A DNA stretch of 64,000 nucleotides, taken from Cryptomeria japonica (lineage: Eukaryota > Streptophyta > Pinopsida > Cupressales > Cupressaceae). Positions 37,036 through 48,879 of the stretch are shown one piece after another. The notes under the pieces are model-generated. The model did not search any database and was not told the origin of the DNA. It saw only the letters and a program-made list of their open reading frames with translations. The stretch spans positions 209,096,244-209,160,243 of the forward strand of contig NC_081411.1 of assembly GCF_030272615.1 (NCBI RefSeq). The letters run 5' to 3'. Within the stretch, counting starts at the first letter, position 1. Every line of letters begins with the position of its first letter. Made by a program: the position numbers and the translations under genes.

Positions 37036-38055
37036 TCACCCGAAGGTGTCATCATACAAAATGGTATAAAACTGATACATAGGGAGCCCTCTAAGGTTAT
37101 GATGAACTCCCACCCTCAGAGCCAGCTGGCCTCGATGAAGTCTAAACCCTGGAAGGACCCTCCCCAGGATCATCTCTTTTGTCCCCTCTATCTGGTGGTG
37201 GTGGTGCACCCATGACCCCACCACTAGACGCATGTCTCCTGTCTCTCCCTCCAGTGGTCATCATAGTTCACGATGGTCTCCAGAAGCTCCTAGCCCACTG
37301 CTCTAGTGGCACCACTCCATAGTATATGTCTCTCTAGTAGCCTATCTCCTCCCTTGCTTGCAGAACATAGGCGTATCTAACCCCTATGTCCTTTGCTGCC
37401 TGCCTCCCTGCCCTCAGTGTTGTCTCAACCTCCATATAGCACTAAATAGCCTGATCCCTCTCCCGCTCAGTGTCCCTCAGCTATCTCTTGAGCCTAGTTG
37501 TCTCCCTCTTCAGATCCTGGATCTCATCTGCTTGTCCCTAGTAGATCTCCCTCAAGGATAGTAGCTCATCCTGCCCCATCCCACAGCCAACCCTCGTGTC
37601 ACCCTGTCCAGACAAAGGAACCCACTAATCACTCCTACCAGTACTGTTGGTAATGCTAATCCAGTCCATGTCATCATGTCCCATGCCACGTTTACAGCCC
37701 TCATCTCCAATCCTGAATCCTGAAACACTTGTCTCAGTGCATCCCTATCTCTGTCTCGATCATAGGGTACTAACTCCCCGTCGATCGGTATCCTCAGAAT
37801 CCTATAAACATACTCTAAGGTGAGTGTGATCTCACCCATCGACAAATGAAAACTATAAGTCTTTGAGTGCCATCTCTTAGCCAACGTAGTCAGCAACCCC
37901 ATGTTCACTTGAAACTTAGGCACATACAAAATATATTGTAGGCCCATAGCTTGAACTGCTGCTCTCTCCTTAACTGCCAGCTCTACTTGCAAACTTTGAG
38001 TTGACGGAAATCTCTCACGACTCCAACATAGGTAGGTCCTCATGCAGTCAAGCAA
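37036..38055 (-). pseudogene. Antisense plant-mobile-domain (PMD) ORF, decayed
   Basis: The intact part (37552-38055, 167 codons) shows the PMD core: LLTTLAKRWHSKTYSF, then FHLSMGEITLTLEYVYRIL, then IPIDGELVPY, as in MAIN/MAIL-type plant proteins and their transposon-borne relatives. Downstream the frame is broken by several stops; a last open piece is 37036-37233. It lies opposite in strand to the presumed G2 element and just before its 3' LTR. PMD proteins of the host act in transcriptional silencing. Whether the transposon-borne forms counter silencing is not established here. The call of domain is firm; function is inference. Confidence 0.75.
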
Positions 38056-38161
38056 ATCAACTGTGTCAATCCAAGTAGCATTCCCTGTTCATCACAAAGT
38101 GTTTCTTTGATCCTATCTTTAGGGCACCTACTTGAGTTTATCCGCTTGAGTAGCTTATCTA

Positions 38162-38475
38162 ATTGACAACGTATGTTCTATCACAGATTGTCAATTCCAG
38201 CCTAATCCAATTGACAATGTATGTTCTATCATAGAATTGTCAATCTTTTTGGTACTCCCTATTCATCACAAAGTGCCTTGGTCTATCCTATCCTAGGGCC
38301 TCTGGTTTATTTTATCCTCTTGAGTAGTTTCCTGATTGGAAACGTATGTTCTATCACAAAATTGTCAATCATAGCCCTATCTGCTATCCTAGTCTTCCCT
38401 AGAGGACCTGCTTGAGTGTATCCTCTCAGCAGCTTATCCAATGGATAGCGTATGTTTATCATAGAACTTCTGATT
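38162..38475 (+). repeat. Irregular tandem hairpin repeat of G2
   Basis: Four copies of a dyad ATTGACAA ... TTGTCAAT around a conserved loop containing GTATGTTCTATCA: 38162-38195, 38210-38244, about 38334-38370 and a decayed one at 38434-38475. The unit also carries GTTCATCACAAAGTG and TATCCTCTTGAGTAG phrases. Confidence 0.75.
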
Positions 38476-39043
38476 CAGCCTTGAAGACATAAACGTGCAT
38501 TCATGATGCAGACACGCCTTGACATTTTTACCCCACTTGATATTTTTCTAGATATACCTAAAGCACATTATTCCACTACCTAGCATGCATTTGTGACAAC
38601 AATTAAAGCAACGAGGTACAAGGAGGTTTTGTAGTACTCATCAGCTCTCCTGCATCTGCTGGCCTCTGAAATTAGCGAACGCGATCGAATCTATGCACCA
38701 ATGCCATCGCTGTTGACTGCTCTCTGCTCTCTCTGCACTCTGATCTCTTAGGTGTATGAGTGACAATGAGGATGTTTTCCCTTGTAGTCTATCTTGTAGA
38801 CTACCCTAGCCCTAGTCTCTTGTGTCTATCTTTTTTATCCCGTGATTCTGTCACTCTATCCTATCCGGTCAGTCCATTCTACTATTTATTTCTTATCAAG
38901 CAATTGTATGTGATCTTTTCAGACATTTTCATCCAATCTCTCGAGGGGGCATACCATTCCCATCTTGGGAAAACTTTGTATCAGTTCATCTTATCTTCTT
39001 TGAAACAACATGACAAGCCACATTGTCTCAAAGAGGGGCAAAA
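38476..39043 (+). other. G2 3' untranslated region
   Basis: No coding frame. Ends with the polypurine tract at 39029-39043. Confidence 0.5.
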
Positions 39044-39358
39044 TGTAGACACCTAAAATTGTCATATCTAATTAAATAAATATTTTATTTATTTAATTAT
39101 TTTAACCTAATTCTTCTATTAATTAAATAAATCCTTATTTATTTAATTAATTCATTTATCTTCTTCTAGCCTTATTTCTCATTTAAATAAATACCTTTAT
39201 TTATTTAAATTATCCTTTTCTTAAATTAAATAAATATCTTATTTATTTAATTGATCCCACTTCTTCTATTAATTAAATAAATATTTATTTATTTAATTAA
39301 CTCATTAACCTTTTCTACCTATGACACATGTCATTCATCTCTTAATTCCTACAATACC
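39044..39358 (+). repeat. G2 3' LTR, left part
   Basis: Starts TGTAGACACCTAAAATTGTC after the purine tract. Interrupted at the ATACC target site (39354-39358) by the Ty3 element and resumes at 50163. Confidence 0.75.
39070..39300. repeat. Five AT palindromes in the G2 LTR
   Basis: Self-complementary blocks of TTAATTAAATAAAT type at 39070-39098, 39118-39152, 39181-39210, about 39233-39252 and 39268-39300. The third has changed both arms (ATTTAAATAAA / TTTATTTAAAT), which keeps pairing. Confidence 0.85.
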
Positions 39359-40641
39359 TGATGAGCTTAAAATATGCTCATAATTTGGATGTTTTGATAA
39401 AACTTTTAAATGCCTTTACTTTTGTTATTTCATGGATGTTCAGACTTTGTGAAACCTTTTTGGGATATCTTGTAGCAAGAGACTTTTATATTCCTGCAGC
39501 TCTTTGTGATTGATTTGATTGCATTTATTTCCCCGTTGACTCCCTAAAATGACTGGTATATTGTATACAGTTTTTGAATGATGAAGTAAATCTAAAATGT
39601 GTGATTAATGAATGGATATCGTGTATGTGCCATACGCCTTTTCTGTTGCCTGTTACCTTTTGTTTCATAGGTTGTTGAAGAATGATCGAGTCAAGCACAG
39701 CCAATCTCGGCCTTGCAGTAAAGTCCATTTCCGGCACGACTTCGAGGAAGCTCCGGCAAAGACTCTTTGACTGAAATCATGGGAAAGAATTTTAATGACA
39801 AAGAGTGGAGTGCTAGATTCTCTCTGGATCGGGTTGAACGCATAAACTCATTTATGAAGTTTGTTCCTTGATTCGAGGATATGTTTTACTTCCACGTCTT
39901 TCTTTAATGGAGTTAGTTAGTTAGTTGCTCCCCTGTTTTTAAATAAAGCTTCTCCTCCTGCGCGAGAAAAAAAGAGAAGGATAGAATAAGAATAGTAGAT
40001 GCCATGTAAGAATCAAGATGATAATGAAAGACAGAATCTTTTTAACTAGAAGCAGAGTTTGTTGTTAGTTTCCATATCAACAAAACAATGTATATCATTC
40101 TATTTTTATGAATAAAGTTCAATGAAGTTATGAGTTTCATATCTGCATAATCAGGAGATGCTTGCTAAGGGGGCCCACTTAGTAGGTATCTGTAGCTAGT
40201 TAGTTAGTTGTTCTTTCTCGTTAAGCTTCACTTTGCTTTCACCTTTAAAGTTTTTATACAAACTCAGCTTTACATTGCTCCTGCAGCACAAGGAATCCAT
40301 CACTGTGTCTGTTCCTGCAGCATAAGGCCAGTTCATAGTTTGTGTTTCAGTTGTAGTTATTATGGTTTATGTCGTAATCAAATCATAGTTGAGTTAAAAA
40401 GATTTGCATTTCCTTCCTGTAGCGTAGGTAGGATTTCTTTTTAGTATGTATTTCCGCTATGAGTTGACCAAAATAAGTTCCTAGTGCATATATTTTGCTG
40501 CGCCATTTAAAGTATACGTCCCCTGGTTTGACAAGTAAATGAATGTCTACAGAAAGAGATAATGGTCACCTGTTGGAATGCCCAATTCCCAGGAAAGGTT
40601 TTTACTGTGATTTGCATATCCTTTTGTGGGCACGACCACCA
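39359..40641 (+). repeat. Ty3 element 5' LTR
   Basis: TGATGAGC...CCACCA. Has AATAAA-type polyadenylation motifs near 39940 and 40111 and TTAG microsatellite runs near 39910 and 40196. Confidence 0.97.
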
Positions 40642-40645
40642 TTTT

Positions 40646-40663
40646 TGGCGCTGCTGCCGGGGA
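40646..40663 (+). other. Ty3 element primer-binding site
   Basis: TGGCGCTGCTGCCGGGGA, four bases after the LTR. It matches the TGGCGCCGTTGCCGGGGA site for tRNA-Asp known from Athila and Tat elements except at two bases. Confidence 0.9.
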
Positions 40664-40762
40664 TGGCGTCTAGCTAGGAGTTTATCAGAAGTCATTTTTG
40701 GCATTAGTTTAGCTTGTTAGTAAAATTTTCTAGATTTTTCAAGCCACCATTCATTATATTGC

Positions 40763-43729
40763 ATGCATAGAAGAAGAAGAGACGCACTGGGAAGGTTCAT
40801 CCCTGAAAATCTGTTTATTGAACTACCATTTGACCCAGCTGACAACGAACCTGAGGAAAATCCATTCGCTTTGTTATTCCAGCAACCAAACATGGCAAAT
40901 AATCAACCCAATAATCCGCCTCCTGCATTTGAGTTTCCTATTGTTCCCCAGGTAGATACTGACAATCTTAAAAACATTCCCTCTTCTTTACTTCCAAAGT
41001 TTTATGGCCTAGTCACAGAGGACCCAGAAACCTTTCTGTTTGAATTTGATGTCCTCTATCGCAGTTATGACTACAACACAGACGCTCATAAATTGAAGTT
41101 ATTCCCTTCCACCTTGAAGGAAGGAGCTCTCAGATGGTTCATGATTCTGGGAAGAGGTGTAGTTGATAGTTGGGAGGTCATGCAGACAAAATTCCTTGAA
41201 AAGTATAAGGAATATTGTAAGAGCGCCAGCAAGGGTGATGATATATTTCGAATTTAGCAGAAGGAGGATGAAAGTCTGGAAGATTACATTTCTAGATTCT
41301 TGTTTGTACTACAGAGGAACTCAAACCATACTCTCAATGAGGACTCTCAGAAACTGCTGTTTCTAAAGGGAATCAGTGATGCTTGTATAGATGCCCTGGA
41401 CCTGATAGGAGGAGGTGATATAACCCAGGTGCTTTGGGATGATATAAAGAAAATATGTCTTAACTACTCTCGAGCAATAGTTAAGAAAGGTAGAGGTCAT
41501 CATGCTACAATAGGGAAGTCTTCTTCTGGTAGAATTTCCCGAATAGAGATAACAAATTTGCTATCTGACTTCAAGCAGGACATCATTAATAATATGGCTA
41601 CGCAACTGGACACTATGCAAGCTCGAAAGAAACATGAGGAGGCTGACGCAGTTTTGGTCGAATTTTGTCCATACTGCAGACAAAAGAAGCATGACTGCAG
41701 ATGCAAGATGGTGGCTAATTTGGAAGCTAAACAACTACCTACTGACTTTAAGCCAGTAGAAGGAGATGATGATCACGTGTTCTTTGTTGTACAAAGGAGA
41801 CCATGGGCCCAGAGACAAGGTATGCCTCAAGACCCTTTAACTTTTGGTAATTCTTATTCTGGATATAATAATCAATGGCAAGATGCATATGGACCACCAC
41901 CATCCTGGAACCCACCTCAACCAAATTGGCCTAATTATCAGAACCAGCAATGGCAACCCCCTCAAGGAGGATGGCAGCAGCCACAGGGGCAATGGACCCC
42001 ACCTTTAGGAAATTGGCAACAAAATTCTCAATGGCGAGGCCCTCATCAATGGCAAAACCAATTCTCTAGATTCCTGCAGCTTCCACAACCACAACCACAA
42101 GCCCTTATACCGCCTCCTGCAGTAACTGCCACAAATCCTGGACCTCCAAAACAAACGCCTATGCCTGCCCAGCCAATGCCCAATCCCAATAATAAACCCC
42201 AGCAGCCTGCGTATCTTGCCGAAACCAACCAATATCAAGCTTATGCCTTAAACATTAATGACATCCATGTGAGGTCTGGAACTACTTTACCTGCTCCAAA
42301 ACTGCCTCGGATTACTGAAATATCAGATCCTCCCCATGAAGAACCAACTACACCTGTTGTTCCTACTAAGCACATGCCAATAACAGATACCGTTTCTAAG
42401 GAGCCTATTCTGCAAAATCAAGATAACCCACCTTTTCCTCAAAGGTTGCAAAGTACTGCATATAAACCCATGGAACAACCCACTTTTGACATTATGGATC
42501 AGCTCAAAAATGTGCAGATTCAAATTCTTTTATTTCAGGCTATTAAAGATATTCCTATTTTTGGAAAAGATATTAAAGAAGCATGTTTAAAGAAGCCTAG
42601 ACGAAAGAAAAAAGACCCCCAAACAATTCATGTCTTAGTAAAATTGGCTGATATAATGTTGGGAAATGTAGTTATTCCAAAGTATATTGACCCTGGAAGT
42701 TCTGTAGTGCAGATAAATGTAAATGGCCAAGTTGTAAAAAATGTTTTGATTGATTTAGGTGCTGCCATTAATGTCATGACAAAGCATACTATGGACTCCC
42801 TGAACATTTCAAACATTAGGTCTACACCCACAGTCCTGCAGCTTGGAGACAGTTCCACAGTTAAGCCTGATGGGATTGTAGAAGATGTAATTGTCATTCT
42901 TGAATCTTGGGAGTATCCTGCTGATTTCACAATATTATCAGTTAAGGCAACTTTAGGAGGGTATCCAGTTATTCTTGGTAGACCATGGTTAGCAACTGCC
43001 GATGCTTTTATAGGATGTCGTTCTGGAGATATGACCATTTCTGATGGGCAGTCCACAAAGAAATTGGCTCTGTATCCTCCTGCTAGACCTCAGCCAGATT
43101 TGTCCCAACCTGTTTGGCCAGATGTGGGGGAGGAAATTGAAGAAACCAATTGCTTGGCTCAATTAATGATGATTCAAAATGACCCATTCTCACAACTTCA
43201 AAGTGAAGATGCCTTATTGTTTCAAATTCTACAAAACAACTCTGATAAAGGTGGTTCATCTGATCCAAATGATACTCATTTACAATATTTTCTGCATCAA
43301 CCAGATTCTGAAAATTCACTGCCTAAACTTCCAGCGATTTTTCATAGTTTGCTTCCACAAGAGATACAAACATTACCTGTAGACTCTATGAGTGATCTCA
43401 CGGAGCAGATAGAATGGTCTCAAGGTCATTGTTTGAATATCAATAATAAGCTGTCACAGTCTCAACAGGCTGGTCTATTAAAAATGCTACAAGAACAGCA
43501 TAAAGCTTTTGCATGGGAATATGGGGACATGCAAGGAATAGATCCTCGAGTTTGTACTCATAGGGTATATATCAAAGAAGATTGTTCACCAATTAGACAA
43601 CCTCAAAGAAGAGTAAATCCAGCACTTAGGGAAATAGTTAAAAGTGAGCCTCAAAAATTGCTTGATGCTGGCTTTATTTATCCAATCTCTGACAGTCAAT
43701 GGGTTTCTCCCTTAGTTATTGTTCCGAAG
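40763..43729 (+). pseudogene. Ty3 gag-protease and N-terminal edge of RT
   Basis: Frame 2 from ATG 40763, broken once by TAG at 41255-41257. Gag capsid homologous to retrotransposon gag (PKFYGLVTEDPETFLFEFD, KLKLFPSTLKEGALRWF). A Cys/His cluster CPYCRQKKHDCRC follows near 41665, then a Gln/Pro/Trp-rich linker at 41830-42240. Protease around 42700-43070 has the Athila-style IDLGAAINVM active site and VILGRPWL. RT begins (DAGFIYPISDSQWVSPLV) and stops abruptly at about 43729. The stop lies inside gag, so a programmed gag-pol read-through is unlikely. Confidence 0.93.
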
Positions 43730-45642
43730 ATGTCAAAGGTTTTCTTGGTCATGCAGGGTATTATAGAAGGTTTATAAAAGACTTTAGTAAAATTGCCAGT
43801 CCACTTTATGCTTTGTTAACAAAGGATTCCCAATTTGAGTGGACAAAAGCTTGTAAAAAATCATTCCTACAATTAAAGGACTTGCTTACTAAAGCCCCTG
43901 TTCTTCAAGGTCTAAAATGGAATTTGCCTTTTCACATACATGCTGATGCTTCTGACTTTGGCATAGGAGCAGTTCTGAATCAAAAAGAAAATTTAGTTGA
44001 ACATGCTATTTACTTTATCAGCAAGAACCTTCAAGGTCTTGAGCTCAACTATACTGTCACAGAAAAGGAGTTGCTTGCAGTAGTATATGCTTTGAATAAA
44101 TTTAGACATTATGTCACAGGTTATCAGATATTCATCCATACTGACCATGCAGCAATCAAATATCTGATGAACAAACCTGCCATTTCTGGTAGGTTCGCAC
44201 GTTGGCTCCTGTTGTTACAAGAATTTGACATTTCCATAATTGACAAACCAGGGAGAGCTAATGTTGTAGCTGACTTTTTATCAAGACTACAATCAGCTAC
44301 ACCTGTTGAACATGAGATCATTGATGATAGGTTTCCAGATGAACACTTGTTTTCCATCACTGCACATATACCCTGGTATGCAGACATTGCCAATTATCTA
44401 GCAGCAAACAGAATACCAGACTACTTTTCTCCAAAAGAAAAGAAATTGTTAATAGAGAAAAGTTTTAACTTTTCCTGGATTGCAAATAGTTTGTTTTATA
44501 CTGGAGCTGATCAGGTAATGTGAAGATGTGTAAGAGAAGATGAAACTTATGACATATTGCATGCTTGCCATGATGAACCATGTGGAGGACATTTTGCAGC
44601 AGAAAGAACATCAATGAAAGTTCTTACAACAGGGTACTACTGGCCAACATTACATAAGGATGTTGTGGCCTATATAAGAAAATGTGACAAATGCCAGCGT
44701 ATGGGAAGACCAACTAAGTCCGATGAAATGCCACTACATCCACAGATAATAGTCACCCCTTTTGATAAATGGGGGATGGATTTTGTAGGACCAATTGATC
44801 CACCATCAAATGGAAAGTCATACATTCTAGTTTGCACGGACTATGTAACAAAATGGGTTGAGGTAACAGCTATGGCTCATGCTCGAGATAACAAAGTTGC
44901 TGAGTTTCTGTATGAACAAATTTTCACAAGGTTTAGGGTTCCCAAAGAGCTTGTAACCGATCAAGGAGCTCAGTTTACATCTAATCTGATCACAGCACTA
45001 ATGAATGAATATAAAATCAAACATAGGAAGTCCAGCCCTTATCACCCTCAAGCCAATGGTCAGGCAGAGGTAACAAACAGAGAAATTGAGGCGATCCTCA
45101 CAAAGACAATACAGATACATAGAAAATATTGGAGCAATAGACTTCTTGAAGCAGTTTGGGCTTACAGAACTACATGGAAAACAACAACTGGGTTTACACC
45201 TTTTGAGCTGCTTTATGGGAAAATAGCCATGTTACCCATAGAATTTGAACACAAAACTTTGAGGACAACTCTTGAACTCAATATAGACATATCTGAAGCA
45301 CAGAAGGACCGTCTCCTATAGCTAAATGCTTTGGACGAAATGAGAAAAGCCGCCCTGCAGCATACAGAAGCAATCCAACAACAAAGGAAAAAATGGCATG
45401 ATTAGCATATCAAAACCAGGAAATTTTCTACTGGAGATTGGGCTCTGTTATATGATTCCAGATATCAAGAAAACCAAGGTAAGCTCACAACACATTGGCT
45501 TGGCCCCTATGAAGTTGAAAATGTGTTTGACAATGGAGCTGTACAGCTGGTAACAATAAACTCAGTCCGCTTCAAATTGCTAGTGAATGGCCACCGACTC
45601 CGGTTATACCACAAACCAGTCTCCAAGGAAGAATTCATGTAG
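43730..45642 (+). pseudogene. Ty3 RNase H and integrase
   Basis: Frame 1, joined to the upstream frame by the RT deletion. Starts at FLGHAGYYRRFIKDFSK, the end of the RT connection domain. RNase H follows with acidic residues in IHADASDFG, TEKELLAV, HTDHAA and VVADFLS. Integrase has an HHCC zinc domain (HACHDEPCGGH ... CDKCQ near 44557-44700) and the DDE residues in WGMDFVGPI, VTDQGAQF and GQAEVTNREIE. The C-terminal region at 45330-45642 contains WLGPYEVE. Stops: TGA 44521, TAG 45319 and TAG 45403; natural end TAG 45640. Confidence 0.93.
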
Positions 45643-46381
45643 CAGTTCATTCAGGTTCCTCCCGCTACTCTTCTTGCAGCCGAAGGCTTTTGCCTTTCTC
45701 CTGCAGCATCACCGTAATTTTCAAAAAGCATGCCCATAATAAAGGTTTTCTTTTTACAAAAAGGAAACCCCTTTTCTCCATTCTCATTTATCACCCCCAT
45801 TTCACTTCTTTCACTTCCGTCTATTCATTTCATTTGTACATTTCATCCACCCATTTCACCCATCCACGTCATCCATCCATATCAAGCTTAATTAAAATAT
45901 CTTTCCCACTTGTCAACCCATGCAGCTGTCGTCATATTTCTTCACACGTACGTGCAATTATCAAAGGTACGCCATATCTTTTCTTATCACATATTTGATT
46001 TATTTTATTCTATTCATTTTCTGATATGCATGTACTGGTCATTATTGCGTGAACTTCTCCCTGTTCTTTGCGACATGTGAGGACACATGTCATATTTTAA
46101 GTAGGGAGCGGGGTAATCCATCTTTTAAAACCTGTCTTTTCGCCACTGCCATAACTGCAAAATAATCTTCTTTAATACTTTTCTGGTACTTTCCAACTAT
46201 GATCGCATGTCTTTCTTTATTGCATAATCATGATTAAGACTGCTTGTTCAAAAAAGTTCATTTTTGGAAAAGAAAGAAAGTAATGTGACGACACGAAAAA
46301 GAAAAAAACCAGAACAGAAGGGAAGCAGTGAATTTGAGTCTTCACCAAGGAATTGAGTTTAGCTGAAGGAAAACTAAAAAC
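45643..46381 (+). other. Spacer between pol and third ORF
   Basis: About 740 bases, pyrimidine-rich in 45770-45860, no coding motif. Could hold a splice acceptor or promoter for the third ORF; none can be singled out. Confidence 0.5.
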
Positions 46382-48868
46382 ATGGGTGGTCAGTGGGTGC
46401 GACATGAGCCTACAGCTTATGAAACATTATTGCAAAATCCGCAAATAGTCCACGCATTCAGCCTCTGTGGATGGTTAAATTATTTTTTGAGCTTAAATGA
46501 TTTCAATGAGGAGTCTGCTGCAGAATTTCTGAGAACCCTTTCTGAAGGGGAAGCCACCGTATGGGGTCTAACGGTTGTTGCAACCGAAAACAAAATTGCA
46601 GAAGTAACAGGGCTTCCAGCTGTTGGAGAAAACTTTTCTTCAGACGCTGCAGCAGCAAGGGCCGAGTTTTCTATGCCTACTGATGGACCTCTGGAAGTCT
46701 CCAAGCAGGGATGCAAGCGCGTATCATTGCCTCCTCCTTATTTAGAGTATGCTATTTACATAATCAGGTATTTGACCTGTGAAGGCCGTTTTTCCTATCT
46801 GCATTCTCATCATTTCAAATTATTGAGCCATATGAGGCATGGGTTAGTTATAAATGTTCAGAATTTCTTGTTAACATTTTTAGAACACAATGCCCACGGA
46901 ACTCAACAAGGGAAAGATAATTCTGTCACTCATCATGGCCTCATTAAATTACTGATTGAGTGCTCTTTAAGGGATGTCTCATCTCTCTCCTGGCAATAAT
47001 TTGTTCCTCAAAAGAGTTTGCAAATTCCACAACCTCCTAGGGTACTTACCCCATGGCCTCAGAAAAAGAAGAAAGAAAGTCCATCTACCAGTAAAATAGG
47101 GCAAGGGTCATCTACTCCTGTAGCACCTGGTCCTGCAGCTTTCATACCCGAATCCTCTGCTAGGATTCAAACTAGGTCTGCCACTAGGAGTGAGAAAGGA
47201 AAAGCAAAGGCAGAAGGGTCCCTAGAATCTGACCCTCGTTCTCAGAAAAGGCAATGCCCTTCTCCTGCAACACCTTCCCCTGCAGCTGTTTCTCCTACAG
47301 CAATGCCTGTTGCTATTTCTAGTTCGCCGTCCTCCTCTGGTAGGGCAAAGCCCTCTAAGCAAACAAAGAAGAGGAAAACCACCGGAACACCTCCTGCAGC
47401 CGCATCAGTGCCAAGAAGGGTTTCCGCAAGGAAACAATCCAAGACCTCCCCTGCTTCACCACAACCAGAGGTGATTATAATTTCAGAAGAATCTGTTGAG
47501 TCCAAATTTAATGTTTCTCAGAATGTGTCCGAAAATGCTGCCCAGAGTTCGATCGTTCCTGAAGTGGAACAAGTTGAGACAAAAGAAACAGGGCATACTG
47601 AGCAAGGGTTACCAAATCTTGATGATTTGGCTACTGCTACTATGCAATTTTCGAAGGAAGCACAAGCTTCTCCACCACAGGAACAAGAAGAATTTATCTT
47701 ACAGCAAGAGGAAGAATAGACTGAACAATCGAATGTGCCTAGTGAAGTTGTATCTCATCCTGAAGTTTGCAAAGCCATTGCTGTGTATAAGAAAACATTT
47801 TTAATGGAGTTTCGAGAATATGTTAAAGCTAATTGGGAAACAGTTACATTGCAAACCCTGACTTTCCAATACATAGCCCAGATTGTCATGCAGCAAAGTC
47901 TATGGGAAATAGAAAAGAAGAAATTAAATAAGAAAATTGAAAGTTAGAAGCAAGAAATTGCTGAGTTGAAAGCAAAAATAGACGAAATGTTGAAGGTAAC
48001 TGGCCAGATTATGGAATGTAGACCCCCACCTAGAGTTTATGCTCTATGCCTTAAAGAACAGTTCTTATGGTTCCAATTAATGAGAATTTCTAGAAACCAA
48101 GATCCTATAATTCATAATGCCAAAGACTTCTATGAAGCATACCAGGCAGCCCCTAACTGGTTAAGGAATTCTCTCTGTGAATTCTATTTGCATGGCTTTT
48201 TAATACCATTTGAAATAGAATGGAATCCTCTTCTATATATTGGTGATATTCATTTGAGAGCATTTATGTCATGGGCAGCAAATGAGGCAAATTATGGCAG
48301 GCAATGGGAAACATATGAGGAAGTTGAGAAAACAGAGCCTGTTCCATTACGATCTCACAGTTCAAACCCTTATGCAATGTTGAAAGATTGGTTTGCTCTG
48401 ACATATGGTGTTAATAATGTTTCAGCAAGAGGGAAAATATTTGATATCAGAAAACAGGTATATGATGAATTCCAGGCACAACAATATTCATTTTGGAAAT
48501 TGGCATTCTCCAGAAGTGAGAAGAGATGGGAAAGGTTAACTGTTGGGTTAAGAAAGTCAGAACCGCATAGTCCCTTAAATTTCACAACAGCTCTCAAACG
48601 AACCAGCAGATATATTCAATTGGGACTTCAAACAAGATTTGAACTGTGGTTGCCGATGACATTCAGACCCCCTGTGCTAATGTGGCCACTTTATCCTCAC
48701 CAGGCTACAAAACTCAACAATGAATTAGAAGACCAAAGGTATGAAAAATGTCAGGATTTCAGAGGATTTTATTACAAGTTTAAAAATCCGTTTCAGAGTC
48801 ATGTAGTAGCCACCGACTTCAGAGAAACCACCAGGAAAGTTAATGCTGGAGGACCAGCATTGGGCTAA
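46382..48868 (+). pseudogene. Third ORF of the Ty3 element (828 codons, unknown function)
   Basis: A single frame from ATG 46382 to TAA 48866, with stops at 46997 (TAA), 47717 and 47945 (TAG). The N-terminal about 200 residues resemble the plant retrotransposon domain often named putative plant transposon protein (WGLTVVATENKIAEVTGLP). Then a Lys/Ser/Pro/Ala-rich low-complexity linker, a short Glu/Lys coiled coil near 47900-47990, and a C-terminal about 290-residue globular part rich in Trp, Phe and Arg (NPYAMLKDWFALTYGVNNVS). I see no signal peptide or membrane segment, so it does not look envelope-like despite its position. The stop codon lies only 11 bases before the 3' LTR. Confidence 0.85.
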
Positions 48869-48879
48869 GTAGGGGGCAG
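48869..48879 (+). other. Ty3 element polypurine tract
   Basis: GTAGGGGGCAG between the third-ORF stop and the 3' LTR. Confidence 0.85.

Larger units (their letters stand above)
36335..39043 (+). mobile_element. G2: Tat-like Ty3 element, 3' internal part
   Basis: What remains of the internal region between the Copia-A insertion and a 3' LTR starting at 39044. It holds an antisense plant-mobile-domain ORF (37036-38055), a tandem hairpin repeat (38162-38475) and a purine tract CAAAGAGGGGCAAAA just before TGTAGACACC. No gag or pol of this element is in the window. Extra antisense ORFs of this domain near the 3' end are a reported feature of Tat-lineage Ty3 elements, which is the basis for the lineage call. 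Confidence 0.6.

Noticed and set aside
41255-41257. TAG in gag as a programmed read-through signal
   Set aside because: It sits inside the capsid region, not at the gag-pol border, and the frame continues unchanged; an ordinary nonsense mutation is simpler.
46382-48868. Envelope gene of the Ty3 element
   Set aside because: Position fits, but no signal peptide or membrane segment is visible.
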